Part shown: positions 14,507-25,343 of the stretch, piece after piece
How positions within the stretch are numbered: the first letter of the stretch is position 1
Layout: each line of letters begins with the position of its first letter
Assembly: GCA_015232395.1 (NCBI GenBank)
Contig: JADFZT010000040.1
Coordinates: forward strand, 1-40,895
Direction of reading: 5' to 3'
Source of the DNA: Magnetococcales bacterium
Lineage (GTDB): Bacteria > Pseudomonadota > Magnetococcia > Magnetococcales > JADFZT01
Length of the DNA stretch: 40,895 nt
Translations under genes and position numbers: made by a program
Notes under the pieces: model-generated
Databases searched by the model: none
What the model was told of the DNA's origin: nothing
Seen by the model: only the letters and a program-made list of their open reading frames with translations

Positions 14507-17500
14507 CTGTTCTCCCCCAAAACCCAGGCATTCACCGCTGGATAGTCGGTCTTGCCGGTTCCAAGCAAGGGCATCTTGTCGATGGGGCGGATATCCCGGG
14601 GCACCATCAATTCCGCCGCACCACTGGCCTTGGCGTGGGCCATCAAAGCCCGCCTGGCCGCATCAACCTGAGTAGTGACCAGCACCAGCGCCTCTCCTTT
14701 GGCTCCCCCATCCCGGGTTACCACCGCATGCATCGCCTTGGGCCATAATTCAGCGGCCAAGCTCTCCACTGCCGTGAGAGAGACCATCTCCCCGGCAATC
14801 TTGGCAAACCGCTTGGCCCGCCCCCGGATCGCCATATACCCCTCTGCATCGATCTCGACGATGTCGCCAGTGTCATACTCTCCCTGCTCCGGCGGCTCCA
14901 ACACGCCGGGATTGTCCGCCCGAAGATAGCCCAACATGATGTTAGGCCCCTTCACCACCAGCCGCCCCCCGGCATCGATCCCCGGCACCGGATCCAGGCG
15001 GTGTTCAATACTGGGAAGCAAGCGACCCACGGTGCCGGGTTTATAGTGCATGGGGGTGTTGAGGGAGAGGGCCGGTCCGGTTTCAGTCGCGCCATACCCT
15101 TCCAAAATCCGCAAGCCAAATTTTTCTCCCCACACCTTTCGGGTCTGATCCCGAAGCTTTTCCGCCCCGGCAAAAACATGGCGCAGGGAATAAAAATCGT
15201 ACGGATGAGCCATGCGGGCATAGCCGGAAAGAAAGGTGTCGGTGCCAAACAGAATGGTCGCGTTGGTGTCATAAACCGCTTCCGGCACGATGCGATAATG
15301 GAGCGGTGAGGGATAGAGAAAGGTGCGAATGCCTGAAACAATCGGCAGCAAAGTACCACCCGTCAAACCAAACGAATGAAACACCGGCAAGGCGTTAAAG
15401 ACAATATCAGTGGCGTTATAATCCACCCGGGAAGAGAGCTGGCAGCAGTTGGCCAGGAGATTTTTGTGGCTCAACACAACCCCTTTGGGCGCCCCTTCCG
15501 AGCCGGACGTAAACAGAATCACAGCCCGCTCCTCAGCCCGCCGATAGCCATCCAAACGCAGCCAGCCGGAAAGCCCGCTCTGCACAAGCCCCATTAATTT
15601 ATCAGCGACCCCAATCTCTTCCTTAAGATCCTCCAGCCACACCAACTCCACCTCTTGGGCCAAGGCCTCGGCCACTTTTTCCAGTTTGGCCATGGTCACA
15701 AAACGGCGGGAGGTGATGACCCGTTTGAGTTTTGCCGTGCGGCAGGCCGAAACCAGGTTTTTTTCCCCGGCGGAATAGTTGAGCATGGCGGGCACCAACC
15801 CTCGGCTCTGAAGGGCAAAAAAGGTCACCACCACGGCGTTGGAGTTGGGCAACATCACCCCGACAGCCTCCCCCGCCCGGCTGCCTCGGGATAGTTTTTT
15901 GCCCAACACCAGGCTGCCGGTGATAAGCCGACCATAACCCATGGGCTCCCGGGCGACATCCTCCAAGATGGGACGTTTGCCACCATGGATCGCCCGGGCG
16001 TCCTGAATCGCCTGAAACAGGGTCCGATCCGAGTTGCAGGTATCGCTCATCATTTCCGTGAGCAGGTCATAGAGCCGCTGCCCCAAAAACTGCCTGCGCC
16101 GCCGACCTTTCAACTCTTCGGGAATAGCGAATTTACGAGGCGGCAAAATCGTCAGGGTGATCTTGGGAAACCACCGCTGACGCACCTTGCCCTTGAGCCG
16201 GGAGAGAGGGGTATATTGCGCCCCTTCGATGCGGATGGGGAGCAGGGGGGCATCGGCCTTGTCAGCGATGAGCCCCGGACCCTCGTAGATTTTCATCAGC
16301 GAGCCCGTCACCGTAATCCGCCCCTCGGGAAAGATCACCAACCGCCGCCCCTCTCCCACCTTCCGGGCAAGGGTTCGGGTCGCAAAAGGGTTGCCCGGAT
16401 CCATGGCGAAGGCTTCCACCACCTTCAAAAATGGCTTCACCCACCAAAGCCCCGCTATCTGGGTATTGATGGCAAAGAGGGGGCGTCCCGGGAGAAAGGC
16501 TGCGAGAAGCGCTGCATCCAGAAAGGAGACGTGGTTGACCACAATAACCGCCCGCCCCCCACAAGCGTCCAAATGTTCCTGCCCTCGCACCTCCACCCGA
16601 TAGAACAAAGCAAAAAAACGTACCAGCAGGGCTTTTAAAATGGCTTCAGGCAGCAGTCCGCAGATATAGATCGCCACCAGCAGGTTAACCAACCCCATGG
16701 TGAGAAATATTTCCGGCACCGAAAAGCCCCGGGAGAGCATCTCCACCCCGGCTACGGCAGAAACCACCATAAAAAGGGCATTCATGATGTTGTTGGCAGC
16801 AATAATCCGCGCCCGATGGCCTTCTTCCACCCGATCCTGAAGAAGCGCATAGAGGGGCACGATATAAACCCCACCACTGATGGCGATCATGAAAAGATCA
16901 AACCCGATCCGCCAGTTGGCCCCATGGGCTAAAAATGCCCCTGCCCCACCCAGCTCTGTACCCGTCACCACCGCCGCGTTGGAAGCAAAATAGAGATCGA
17001 CCGAAAAGAGGGTGATCCCCAAAGCACCGAAGGGGACGTGGCGCGCATCCACCTTGCCCTGCAACAGGCGATTGCTCAGCAACGAACCCAAACCAATCCC
17101 CACCGAAAAGAGGGTCAAAAGCAGGGTCACCACCTGCTGATCCCCATGAAGCACATCCCGGGAAAAGGTGGGAAATTGTGCCAGAAAGGTGGCCCCAACC
17201 AACCAAAACCACGAAATACCGAGAATCGCCAGAAAGAGATCCCGCCTGGCAGCGGCATAGGTGATCAGCCGCCAGGACTCCCGCAAAAAATGGGGATCCA
17301 CCACAAGCCCCGGTTCGGCAGGCGGCTGCACAGGGATCGACCGACTCACCCACCAGCCTGAAACCGCAATGATAAAAACACCTACAGAAACAAGCCCAAC
17401 CCCACCGTCAGCCAGAATCAACAATCCCCCGGCGATGGTGCCGATCAGAATGGCCAAAAAGGTGCCCGCCTCCACCAGGGCATTCCCCGCCACCAACTCT

Positions 17501-17925
17501 TCCCGACTGAGCAACTCCGGCAGGATGCCATATTTTAAAGGACCAAAAAGAGCAGACTGGCTTCCCATCAAGAAAAGCACCGTCAGCAAAAAATAGGGAT
17601 TTCCCAAGGCAAACCCTATTCCCGCCAGAATCATGATGGCGATCTCCCCCAGCTTAACCAGCTGAATGATGCGGGATTTTTCATATTTATCGGATAGTTG
17701 ACCAGCCAATGCGGAAAAAAGAAAAAAGGGTAGAATGAAAACACCCGCAGCCACCGTCACCAAAACACGCCCATCCACCCCCGACTCCGCCGCCACCCGA
17801 TAGGTGATGAGGATGACCAGCGCATTTTTAAAAATATTGTCGTTCAATGCCCCTAAAAACTGGGTGACGAAAAGGGGCCAAAAACGGCGTCCTTTGAAAA
17901 GCTCCATGATCGATTGACTCATCAC
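14503..17925 (-). CDS. aas: Fused lysophospholipid transporter / acyltransferase / acyl-ACP ligase (LplT-PlsC-Aas type)
   Basis: A 1140-residue three-part membrane protein. Residues 1 to about 420 are an MFS transporter of the LplT type (QFLGALNDNIFKNAL; about 12 helices). A PlsC-type acyltransferase follows with NHVSFLD (His465, Asp470) and FPEGRITVTG. The C-terminal 500 residues are an AMP-forming acyl ligase with FTSGSEGAPKG (about 800-812), YGATETGP and YDTGD. In E. coli LplT and Aas are separate proteins that import lysophospholipid and reacylate it using acyl-ACP; here both are fused. It overlaps the TetR gene upstream and the amidohydrolase downstream by 4 bases each, so all three are coupled. 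Likely role: membrane phospholipid repair at the inner membrane. Confidence 0.88.
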   Translation of the reverse strand: MMSQSIMELFKGRRFWPLFVTQFLGALNDNIFKNALVILITYRVAAESGVDGRVLVTVAAGVFILPFFLFSALAGQLSDKYEKSRIIQLVKLGEIAIMILAGIGFALGNPYFLLTVLFLMGSQSALFGPLKYGILPELLSREELVAGNALVEAGTFLAILIGTIAGGLLILADGGVGLVSVGVFIIAVSGWWVSRSIPVQPPAEPGLVVDPHFLRESWRLITYAAARRDLFLAILGISWFWLVGATFLAQFPTFSRDVLHGDQQVVTLLLTLFSVGIGLGSLLSNRLLQGKVDARHVPFGALGITLFSVDLYFASNAAVVTGTELGGAGAFLAHGANWRIGFDLFMIAISGGVYIVPLYALLQDRVEEGHRARIIAANNIMNALFMVVSAVAGVEMLSRGFSVPEIFLTMGLVNLLVAIYICGLLPEAILKALLVRFFALFYRVEVRGQEHLDACGGRAVIVVNHVSFLDAALLAAFLPGRPLFAINTQIAGLWWVKPFLKVVEAFAMDPGNPFATRTLARKVGEGRRLVIFPEGRITVTGSLMKIYEGPGLIADKADAPLLPIRIEGAQYTPLSRLKGKVRQRWFPKITLTILPPRKFAIPEELKGRRRRQFLGQRLYDLLTEMMSDTCNSDRTLFQAIQDARAIHGGKRPILEDVAREPMGYGRLITGSLVLGKKLSRGSRAGEAVGVMLPNSNAVVVTFFALQSRGLVPAMLNYSAGEKNLVSACRTAKLKRVITSRRFVTMAKLEKVAEALAQEVELVWLEDLKEEIGVADKLMGLVQSGLSGWLRLDGYRRAEERAVILFTSGSEGAPKGVVLSHKNLLANCCQLSSRVDYNATDIVFNALPVFHSFGLTGGTLLPIVSGIRTFLYPSPLHYRIVPEAVYDTNATILFGTDTFLSGYARMAHPYDFYSLRHVFAGAEKLRDQTRKVWGEKFGLRILEGYGATETGPALSLNTPMHYKPGTVGRLLPSIEHRLDPVPGIDAGGRLVVKGPNIMLGYLRADNPGVLEPPEQGEYDTGDIVEIDAEGYMAIRGRAKRFAKIAGEMVSLTAVESLAAELWPKAMHAVVTRDGGAKGEALVLVTTQVDAARRALMAHAKASGAAELMVPRDIRPIDKMPLLGTGKTDYPAVNAWVLGENR

Positions 17926-18560
17926 ACATTCCCCTTATTGAAAGCGGCTGGTTGTTCCGCCTCTTGATGACGCATTCCAGCCAAAAAATAGCGTGTCAAC
18001 GATTGGGCCAAATCGGCCACAGTATGGTGTGTAACGGCATCAAGCCGCCCACTGCCACCGAGCGCCCATATGCCATGGAGGCCACACCAAAAAACCCGCG
18101 CCGCTTCCCGGCATTCGGCCTTTTTTTCCGGGCCAAAGAAGGGATCCAACACCCTTTCCAAAACCGCCATGGTGCGCTCCACCTTATCCCAATACCAATC
18201 CGGCAAAACCATCTCATCAGGCCGTTTCTGCTCCAACAGAAGCTGCCACAGGTGACGGTTTTGCGTGGTAAACGTCAGATAAGCCCCCACCAACTCCGGC
18301 AACACCTCCTCTGGCAAGCCAGGCCTGGAAGCCTTGATCAACGCCCTGCGCAGTTGATCCAGAGTCACACCGTTGACCCGCAGGATCAGATCGTCCAGAT
18401 TTTTAAATAAATTATAGAGAGTCCCCGGAGAATAACCGATCTGGGAGGCCACCCGCCGGGCTGACAAAGCCTCTGCTCCCTCCAGGGTGACGATCTCCCT
18501 GGCAGCAGCCAAGGCCATAACCAAAATCTCTTCCCGATTGTGATTTCTGCGCCTAGCCAT
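17922..18560 (-). CDS. TetR/AcrR-family transcriptional regulator
   Basis: A 212-residue regulator with an N-terminal helix-turn-helix (LSARRVASQIGYSPGTLYNLFKN, about residues 33-55) and an all-alpha ligand domain of the WHG-like kind containing conserved tryptophans. It is the first gene of an operon with the aas-type and amidohydrolase genes (ATGA overlap). Two palindromic TGAAC-N3-GTTCA sites 46-92 bases upstream of its ATG are the likely binding sites, so autorepression and control of the whole operon are expected. The ligand is probably an acyl compound given the operon content, but this is inference. Confidence 0.85.
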   Translation of the reverse strand: MARRRNHNREEILVMALAAAREIVTLEGAEALSARRVASQIGYSPGTLYNLFKNLDDLILRVNGVTLDQLRRALIKASRPGLPEEVLPELVGAYLTFTTQNRHLWQLLLEQKRPDEMVLPDWYWDKVERTMAVLERVLDPFFGPEKKAECREAARVFWCGLHGIWALGGSGRLDAVTHHTVADLAQSLTRYFLAGMRHQEAEQPAAFNKGNV

Positions 18561-18605
18561 ATTATTCTCACATAACCCTTTGAAGTTCCATCAATCATTT
18601 CATTT

Positions 18606-18618
18606 TGAACACTGTTCA
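18606..18618. promoter_or_regulatory. TetR operator candidate 1 (TGAAC-ACT-GTTCA)
   Basis: A perfect 5-base inverted repeat around a 3-base centre, between the divergent tetR and rpn genes. It shares both half-sites with the second palindrome, whose centre is 33 bases away, about three helical turns, so two dimers would bind the same DNA face. Confidence 0.6.
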
Positions 18619-18637
18619 CTCATATAGTGCCACATTA

Positions 18638-18652
18638 TTGAACAGCGTTCAA
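18638..18652. promoter_or_regulatory. TetR operator candidate 2 (TTGAAC-AGC-GTTCAA)
   Basis: A perfect 6-base inverted repeat around a 3-base centre, the longer copy of the same motif. On the minus strand its TTGAAC half-site could also serve as the -35 of the tetR promoter, so binding would block transcription. Confidence 0.65.
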
Positions 18653-18835
18653 CACAAAAACAGGCATTTTATTTCCCAATCCTCTCTGGCGTTTTCATAC
18701 CAAAATTGTTTACATGTCGAAGCGGCATCCCTTTTGGATCCTGAGCCACCCAGCTCTTTCACCAGACTCCAGGCCCCCTTTTCGAAGGATCCACCGCCTC
18801 AATCTTTCTGCCAAACCCTCGGGATTTGCTTGTTT

Positions 18836-19705
18836 ATGCGCTTTGATACGACCCTCAAAGAGATTTTTCAAACGCCACCCCAGCGGCTCCTCACCATCCT
18901 GGTAGGTCAAGAGGCGACTGAACTTTTGACCGTGGAATATCCTTCCGTCAAAAAACGTCTGCCAGACTTGGTAGCCCGTCTGAAGGATGGCAGCCTCTTC
19001 CATCTTGAACTGCAAAGCCACATGGAAGCAGATATGAACTGGCGTATGTTGGAATATTATCTGCTGATCCGCAGACAATATCCCCAAGCCCCACTTCACC
19101 AACTGGTTCTTTTTGTCGGCAGAGACAAACCAACCTTTGAGACGAATATTGCAGAAAAAATGCTGCAATTCAGATATGATCTGAAGGACATACGCTATGT
19201 GGACTGCCAAATGATGCTGACCAGTCCCCGGATAGAGGAAAACCTGCTGGCTATTCTCTGCCACCTGAAAAATCCTCAGGGGACTGTTCGGGAAATCCTA
19301 ACCCGTATTGCACGCCTTTCACCAAAAGTGCGAGCTGATCAGCTGGAACGACTGATGATTTTGGCAGGACTCCGTAAGCTTGAAACGGTTGTCCAGAAGG
19401 AGGTTAAAGAGATGCCTATTTCGATAGAATTGATGGACAATGACTTTTGGCGGGATGCCTTTTTAAAGGGAGAGGCTGAGGGGAAAATCAAAGGAGTCCA
19501 GGAAGGGAGGCAAGAAGGGAGGCAGGAAGGTGCAGCATCTGTGTTTGTACGCCAAGTGGAGTATCGCTTTGGGCCTCTTCCAAATGAAATTCAGGAACTA
19601 ATCGACCGAGCTGACAAAGCCACCCTGGAGGAGTGGAGCTTACAGGTTTTGGAGGCCAAATCCCTGGCCGACCTTTTTGACCGGGTGGGCATCAAAAAAG
19701 AATAA
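18836..19705 (+). CDS. Rpn-family PD-(D/E)XK nuclease / transposase-like protein
   Basis: A 289-residue protein of the Rpn (recombination-promoting nuclease, formerly transposase_31/DUF4351) group. The core shows RLPDLVARLKDG followed by FHLELQSH, giving the Asp and Glu-x-Gln of a PD-(D/E)XK active site, then the NWRMLEYYLLIRRQYP block typical of the family. The C-terminal tail holds a GRQEGRQEG repeat (from a 12-base direct repeat near 19501-19530) and a DUF4351-like end. I chose the ATG at 18836 because family members begin with (R/Y)-D-x-x-L-K-E; no clear ribosome binding site is present. Rpn proteins cut DNA in vitro and are linked to recombination and phage defence. It is divergent from tetR. 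Confidence 0.8.
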   Translation: MRFDTTLKEIFQTPPQRLLTILVGQEATELLTVEYPSVKKRLPDLVARLKDGSLFHLELQSHMEADMNWRMLEYYLLIRRQYPQAPLHQLVLFVGRDKPTFETNIAEKMLQFRYDLKDIRYVDCQMMLTSPRIEENLLAILCHLKNPQGTVREILTRIARLSPKVRADQLERLMILAGLRKLETVVQKEVKEMPISIELMDNDFWRDAFLKGEAEGKIKGVQEGRQEGRQEGAASVFVRQVEYRFGPLPNEIQELIDRADKATLEEWSLQVLEAKSLADLFDRVGIKKE

Positions 19706-19731
19706 CTTCCTCCCCGAAGCAATCGGCCACT

Positions 19732-19751
19732 CGTTTAAAAACGCTTTTTTT
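19732..19751. terminator. Weak terminator between rpn and hemerythrin gene
   Basis: CGTT-TAAA-AACG forms a short stem followed by C and seven T on the plus strand, 26 bases after the rpn stop and between convergent genes. The 4-5 base-pair stem is short. Confidence 0.3.
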
Positions 19752-19762
19752 GGTTAGCTTGA

Positions 19763-20608
19763 TCACACCACCCCCTGCACGTTCAAAAAAAGGCCGAACT
19801 GCTTGTCTTCGATCATGATGTGTTGATAAAGCCACTCAAACAGAAAAGTCTCTACCTCCTTGGGTAGCTTGGGATCGGAGAGGCTCTCCATCTCTCGCTT
19901 GATAATGCTGAGACGCTTGATGAAAAATTGGTGCTCAACGATGTGTTCCTCCACCCTGGGATAGCCCGCTTTTTCCAACAGCTTGCGTTCCCGATTAAAA
20001 TGGGTTGCAGTGTAAGCGATGAGGGCTGGCAAAAGTTGACGAACCATTGTGGTCTTCATCTGGGCATCTCTCAAACGATTGATAATGCCGATCAATCGTT
20101 TGTGATCTTCGTCGATCACTCCAATTCCCACGTTCCAGGCTGGATTCCACTGATCCCGCTTGTCGTCCCAATAGTTGCGTGATTCCAGATCATCCCGGCC
20201 CCACCCCTCCTCCTCAGTTCTGATAATGGCGGTGGTACGACCCATGCGGATCAGAGCCAGGTTGCTGATGGCAGCATCTGGATTTTGACTATACTTTTCA
20301 AGAATATTCGGGTCAGTGACCGAGCGAATATTTTTTTCCAGACAGAGCCACTGAATAAAACGGTCAGAGGTCTGCTCGAAGGCAATTTTCAGATATTTCC
20401 CCCCATAAAGCCCCCTCGCCGCCTCAAACCGATCCGCCAGAGAGTCGCCATTCAATGCGGTCTCCAACAGTTGTTCCTGTTGTGCATCCTCGGGGTTTTG
20501 GCTGGCGGCTTCCTCTGGTTCGTTCAACCTCTGTATCAAAAGCTCCCGCTGTTGCGGGTTCAGCCGACTCAAACCGGAAAGCCAGGTTTTAAAATCAGTA
20601 TCCAGCAT
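19763..20608 (-). CDS. Bacteriohemerythrin-domain protein
   Basis: A 281-residue protein with a novel N-terminal region (about 1-150; helical, one copy of a QNPEDAQQEQ acidic stretch) and a C-terminal hemerythrin domain (about 155-281). All expected di-iron ligands are visible: DEDHKRL, THFNRERKLL, EEHIVEH and WLYQHIMIED. Hemerythrins bind O2 at a non-haem di-iron centre and serve storage, delivery or sensing. The N-terminal region could be a partner or sensor module but is not recognised. It is 171 bases downstream of the acyl-AMP ligase gene on the same strand, with no clear structure in that gap. Confidence 0.85.
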   Translation of the reverse strand: MLDTDFKTWLSGLSRLNPQQRELLIQRLNEPEEAASQNPEDAQQEQLLETALNGDSLADRFEAARGLYGGKYLKIAFEQTSDRFIQWLCLEKNIRSVTDPNILEKYSQNPDAAISNLALIRMGRTTAIIRTEEEGWGRDDLESRNYWDDKRDQWNPAWNVGIGVIDEDHKRLIGIINRLRDAQMKTTMVRQLLPALIAYTATHFNRERKLLEKAGYPRVEEHIVEHQFFIKRLSIIKREMESLSDPKLPKEVETFLFEWLYQHIMIEDKQFGLFLNVQGVV

Positions 20609-20779
20609 GGGTTAATACCCTTTCATGACAGAAAGAACCGGAAGATAAAGCAAGAACTGGCCTCCCTAATGGGTTTGAAAGCACAGATTAACCCAAACCG
20701 GCTCTTTTCGGAAACCGACAGTTCGAAAAACCGCCATGAATCAGAACGCTGTTCTCATCCAATGGGAGAAGACCCCCTC

Positions 20780-23440
<2,661 letters not shown>

Positions 23441-23577
23441 TTTATTTTTTTTATATCTGGAAAATGCAGAATCTCACCAAGTTTCATCTAAAACAGACTA
23501 CATTTCAAAAACTTGCCAAAACTGGTCTCCATATTGCTTTTTAAGCTTGCTCCACCCATTCATGGAGAACCAAGGCG

Positions 23578-24063
23578 ATGATTTCCTGGCTGGACAGACA
23601 GATCAAAACCCAAAAACAAGCCCCAAGCGTGATCACTTGGTTGGACAAACATATCAATGCCCGCAAGCAAGCCCCAAGTGGCCTGGCTCTGCACATTCAG
23701 GAGCCCAACTCCGAGGGTTACGACTTTTACTACCGTACTCCGGACAGCTCAGAATATTTTTTGGGCCGCTCCACAGCAGAATGCAGTTTTCAGCAGCTTC
23801 AGATTCAACTTCACGATCCCCACGTCTCCCGCCTCCACTGCCGATTTTTCCGGCTGCCCCACGGACTCTGGATGGTTGAGGATCTCAACAGCAGCAACGG
23901 TACCTTTCTGGGCCGCCAGGAGAAAGGGTTCATCCCTGCAGGCCGGGTGCGTCGCCCCATGCCCATCCGTCCAGGCGTAACGATTTTCGTGGGCAAAACC
24001 ATCCTCACCGTCCGCTCCACAGAAGCCGTCCGTACCCCATTCTGGAAATTCCGCGCTGCGTGA
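23578..24063 (+). CDS. FHA-domain protein with a duplicated N-terminal segment
   Basis: A 161-residue protein. Residues 2-17 (ISWLDRQIKTQKQAPS) and 19-34 (ITWLDKHINARKQAPS) are a tandem repeat with a period of 17 residues. Then comes an FHA domain (about 45-150) with all phosphothreonine-binding hallmarks: LGRS, DPHVSRLHCRFF and LNSSNGTFLG. FHA domains bind phosphothreonine peptides and link to Ser/Thr kinases, type VI secretion or other signalling. No kinase is visible nearby. The ATG at 23578 has GGAG ten bases upstream. It is divergent from the acyl-AMP ligase and 110 bases upstream of the PARIS-like pair, so it may be part of that cassette or independent. Confidence 0.85.
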   Translation: MISWLDRQIKTQKQAPSVITWLDKHINARKQAPSGLALHIQEPNSEGYDFYYRTPDSSEYFLGRSTAECSFQQLQIQLHDPHVSRLHCRFFRLPHGLWMVEDLNSSNGTFLGRQEKGFIPAGRVRRPMPIRPGVTIFVGKTILTVRSTEAVRTPFWKFRAA

Positions 24064-24173
24064 TAACAGGGTATCTTGCCCCATTTTCCCCAGCGTCATA
24101 ACATGGGGGTTGTTTCATCCGGAAGCAATCCCCTTCCCCATCCGGACCCAATACCCCGGAAAGGGTCAATCCG

Positions 24174-25334
24174 ATGTCCGACGAAATCATCGTCCACGAA
24201 TTCCGCCCCCTCTTCCTCACTGTGGAAAACATCGGCCCCTTCCAGGGGAAACCCTACACGGTAGATTTCACCACATCGGACAACGAACCCTGCAATTTTT
24301 TTCTCCTCATTTCCGAAAATGGCCGTGGCAAGACCACCCTGCTTGAAACGATGGTAGATTTGGTATCGCTGCTTTCCACTTCTAATGGTCTACCCCTGAA
24401 AATGCTCAGAGAAGAACTCAAAAAGGATACTGGCCGCGCCCAAATTGATTTCTTTTTTAAATACAACTTTTCCGGATCATCAACAAAGGCTATGATTTTC
24501 AGCATTGAGGCCGGAAAACGGAAACACAATCCTCTCAAAGACTGGGCTGAGGACGAGGTTCAAATTTTTTCTGCCAGAAACCAGGAAACACATATATGGC
24601 TCAACAGATCCACAAAACAAGAAAAATGGCATAGAAGGAATAAAGTAAATATAGGCCCTCAATCCGGACGACTAGAAATGTTTGCCGATTTTGCCCAGAA
24701 GGCACGGGGACAATCACCTGGTCAAACTGAAAACAATCCACCAACCATCCTCTTTTTTCCAGATAATCGCGGTATCCCACCTGCTGATTCTTTTGGTAAC
24801 CGCTCTATCAGCCAACCTTCAAATTGGAGATATCAACTCGTTCATCAGTTTGGTCTTGAACGAGGTTGGAACCGCTCCCTGGACAACATGCTGGTCTGGC
24901 TCTCCTGGCTGGATGATGGGCGCCTTGAAAAAGCCAAGCAGATGGTCAACGATTGGGCCTTCAAGGATACCAATAAAGTTCTGGAAGGGATCCGCAAGGA
25001 ACCTCCAGAAGCGGTGGTCAACAATAACGGCGTTAAACACCGGTTGGATCTCTTGAGTGGTGGAGAGAGAAACCTGGTGCAGCTCTGTTTGAGGCTGGGC
25101 GCTCACATGACCCAAAACACCATCGTTTTGATTGATGAGCTGGATCTACACCTGCATATCAAATGGCAACACCGACTACTCAACCGGTTGAAAGGAATGG
25201 TGAAGGAAAATCCCGGTCTCACGGTGATCGCCACAACCCACTCAAAAGAGATCATCGAAGCCTTTGCCAGCGACCTGAAAGAAGAGGGGCTGCGCAAGGG
25301 GGGGCAGATCATCGATCTGGACACAGACCGGTAA
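24174..25334 (+). CDS. PARIS AriA-like ABC/AAA_15 ATPase
   Basis: A 386-residue ATPase. Walker A is S-E-N-G-R-G-K-T-T at 47-55 (the usual first Gly is Ser), the ABC signature LLSGGERN is near 294, Walker B VLIDELDLHLH near 320, and the switch histidine in IATTHSKEI near 356. Such ATPases pair with a DUF4435 TOPRIM protein in PARIS, where AriA senses a phage trigger such as an anti-restriction protein and releases AriB. The ATG has GGAAAGGG eight bases upstream, and the DUF4435 gene follows after nine bases. The middle part is AT-rich (about 35-43% G+C in single lines at 24421-24660) compared with neighbours, a sign of transfer. It could also be another OLD/ATPase pair type. Confidence 0.82.
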   Translation: MSDEIIVHEFRPLFLTVENIGPFQGKPYTVDFTTSDNEPCNFFLLISENGRGKTTLLETMVDLVSLLSTSNGLPLKMLREELKKDTGRAQIDFFFKYNFSGSSTKAMIFSIEAGKRKHNPLKDWAEDEVQIFSARNQETHIWLNRSTKQEKWHRRNKVNIGPQSGRLEMFADFAQKARGQSPGQTENNPPTILFFPDNRGIPPADSFGNRSISQPSNWRYQLVHQFGLERGWNRSLDNMLVWLSWLDDGRLEKAKQMVNDWAFKDTNKVLEGIRKEPPEAVVNNNGVKHRLDLLSGGERNLVQLCLRLGAHMTQNTIVLIDELDLHLHIKWQHRLLNRLKGMVKENPGLTVIATTHSKEIIEAFASDLKEEGLRKGGQIIDLDTDR

Positions 25335-25343
25335 TTCCTCATT

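Noticed and set aside
23578-23682. Tandem repeat considered as a CRISPR or mobile-element end
   Set aside because: It is two in-frame imperfect copies of a 17-codon unit within the FHA gene.
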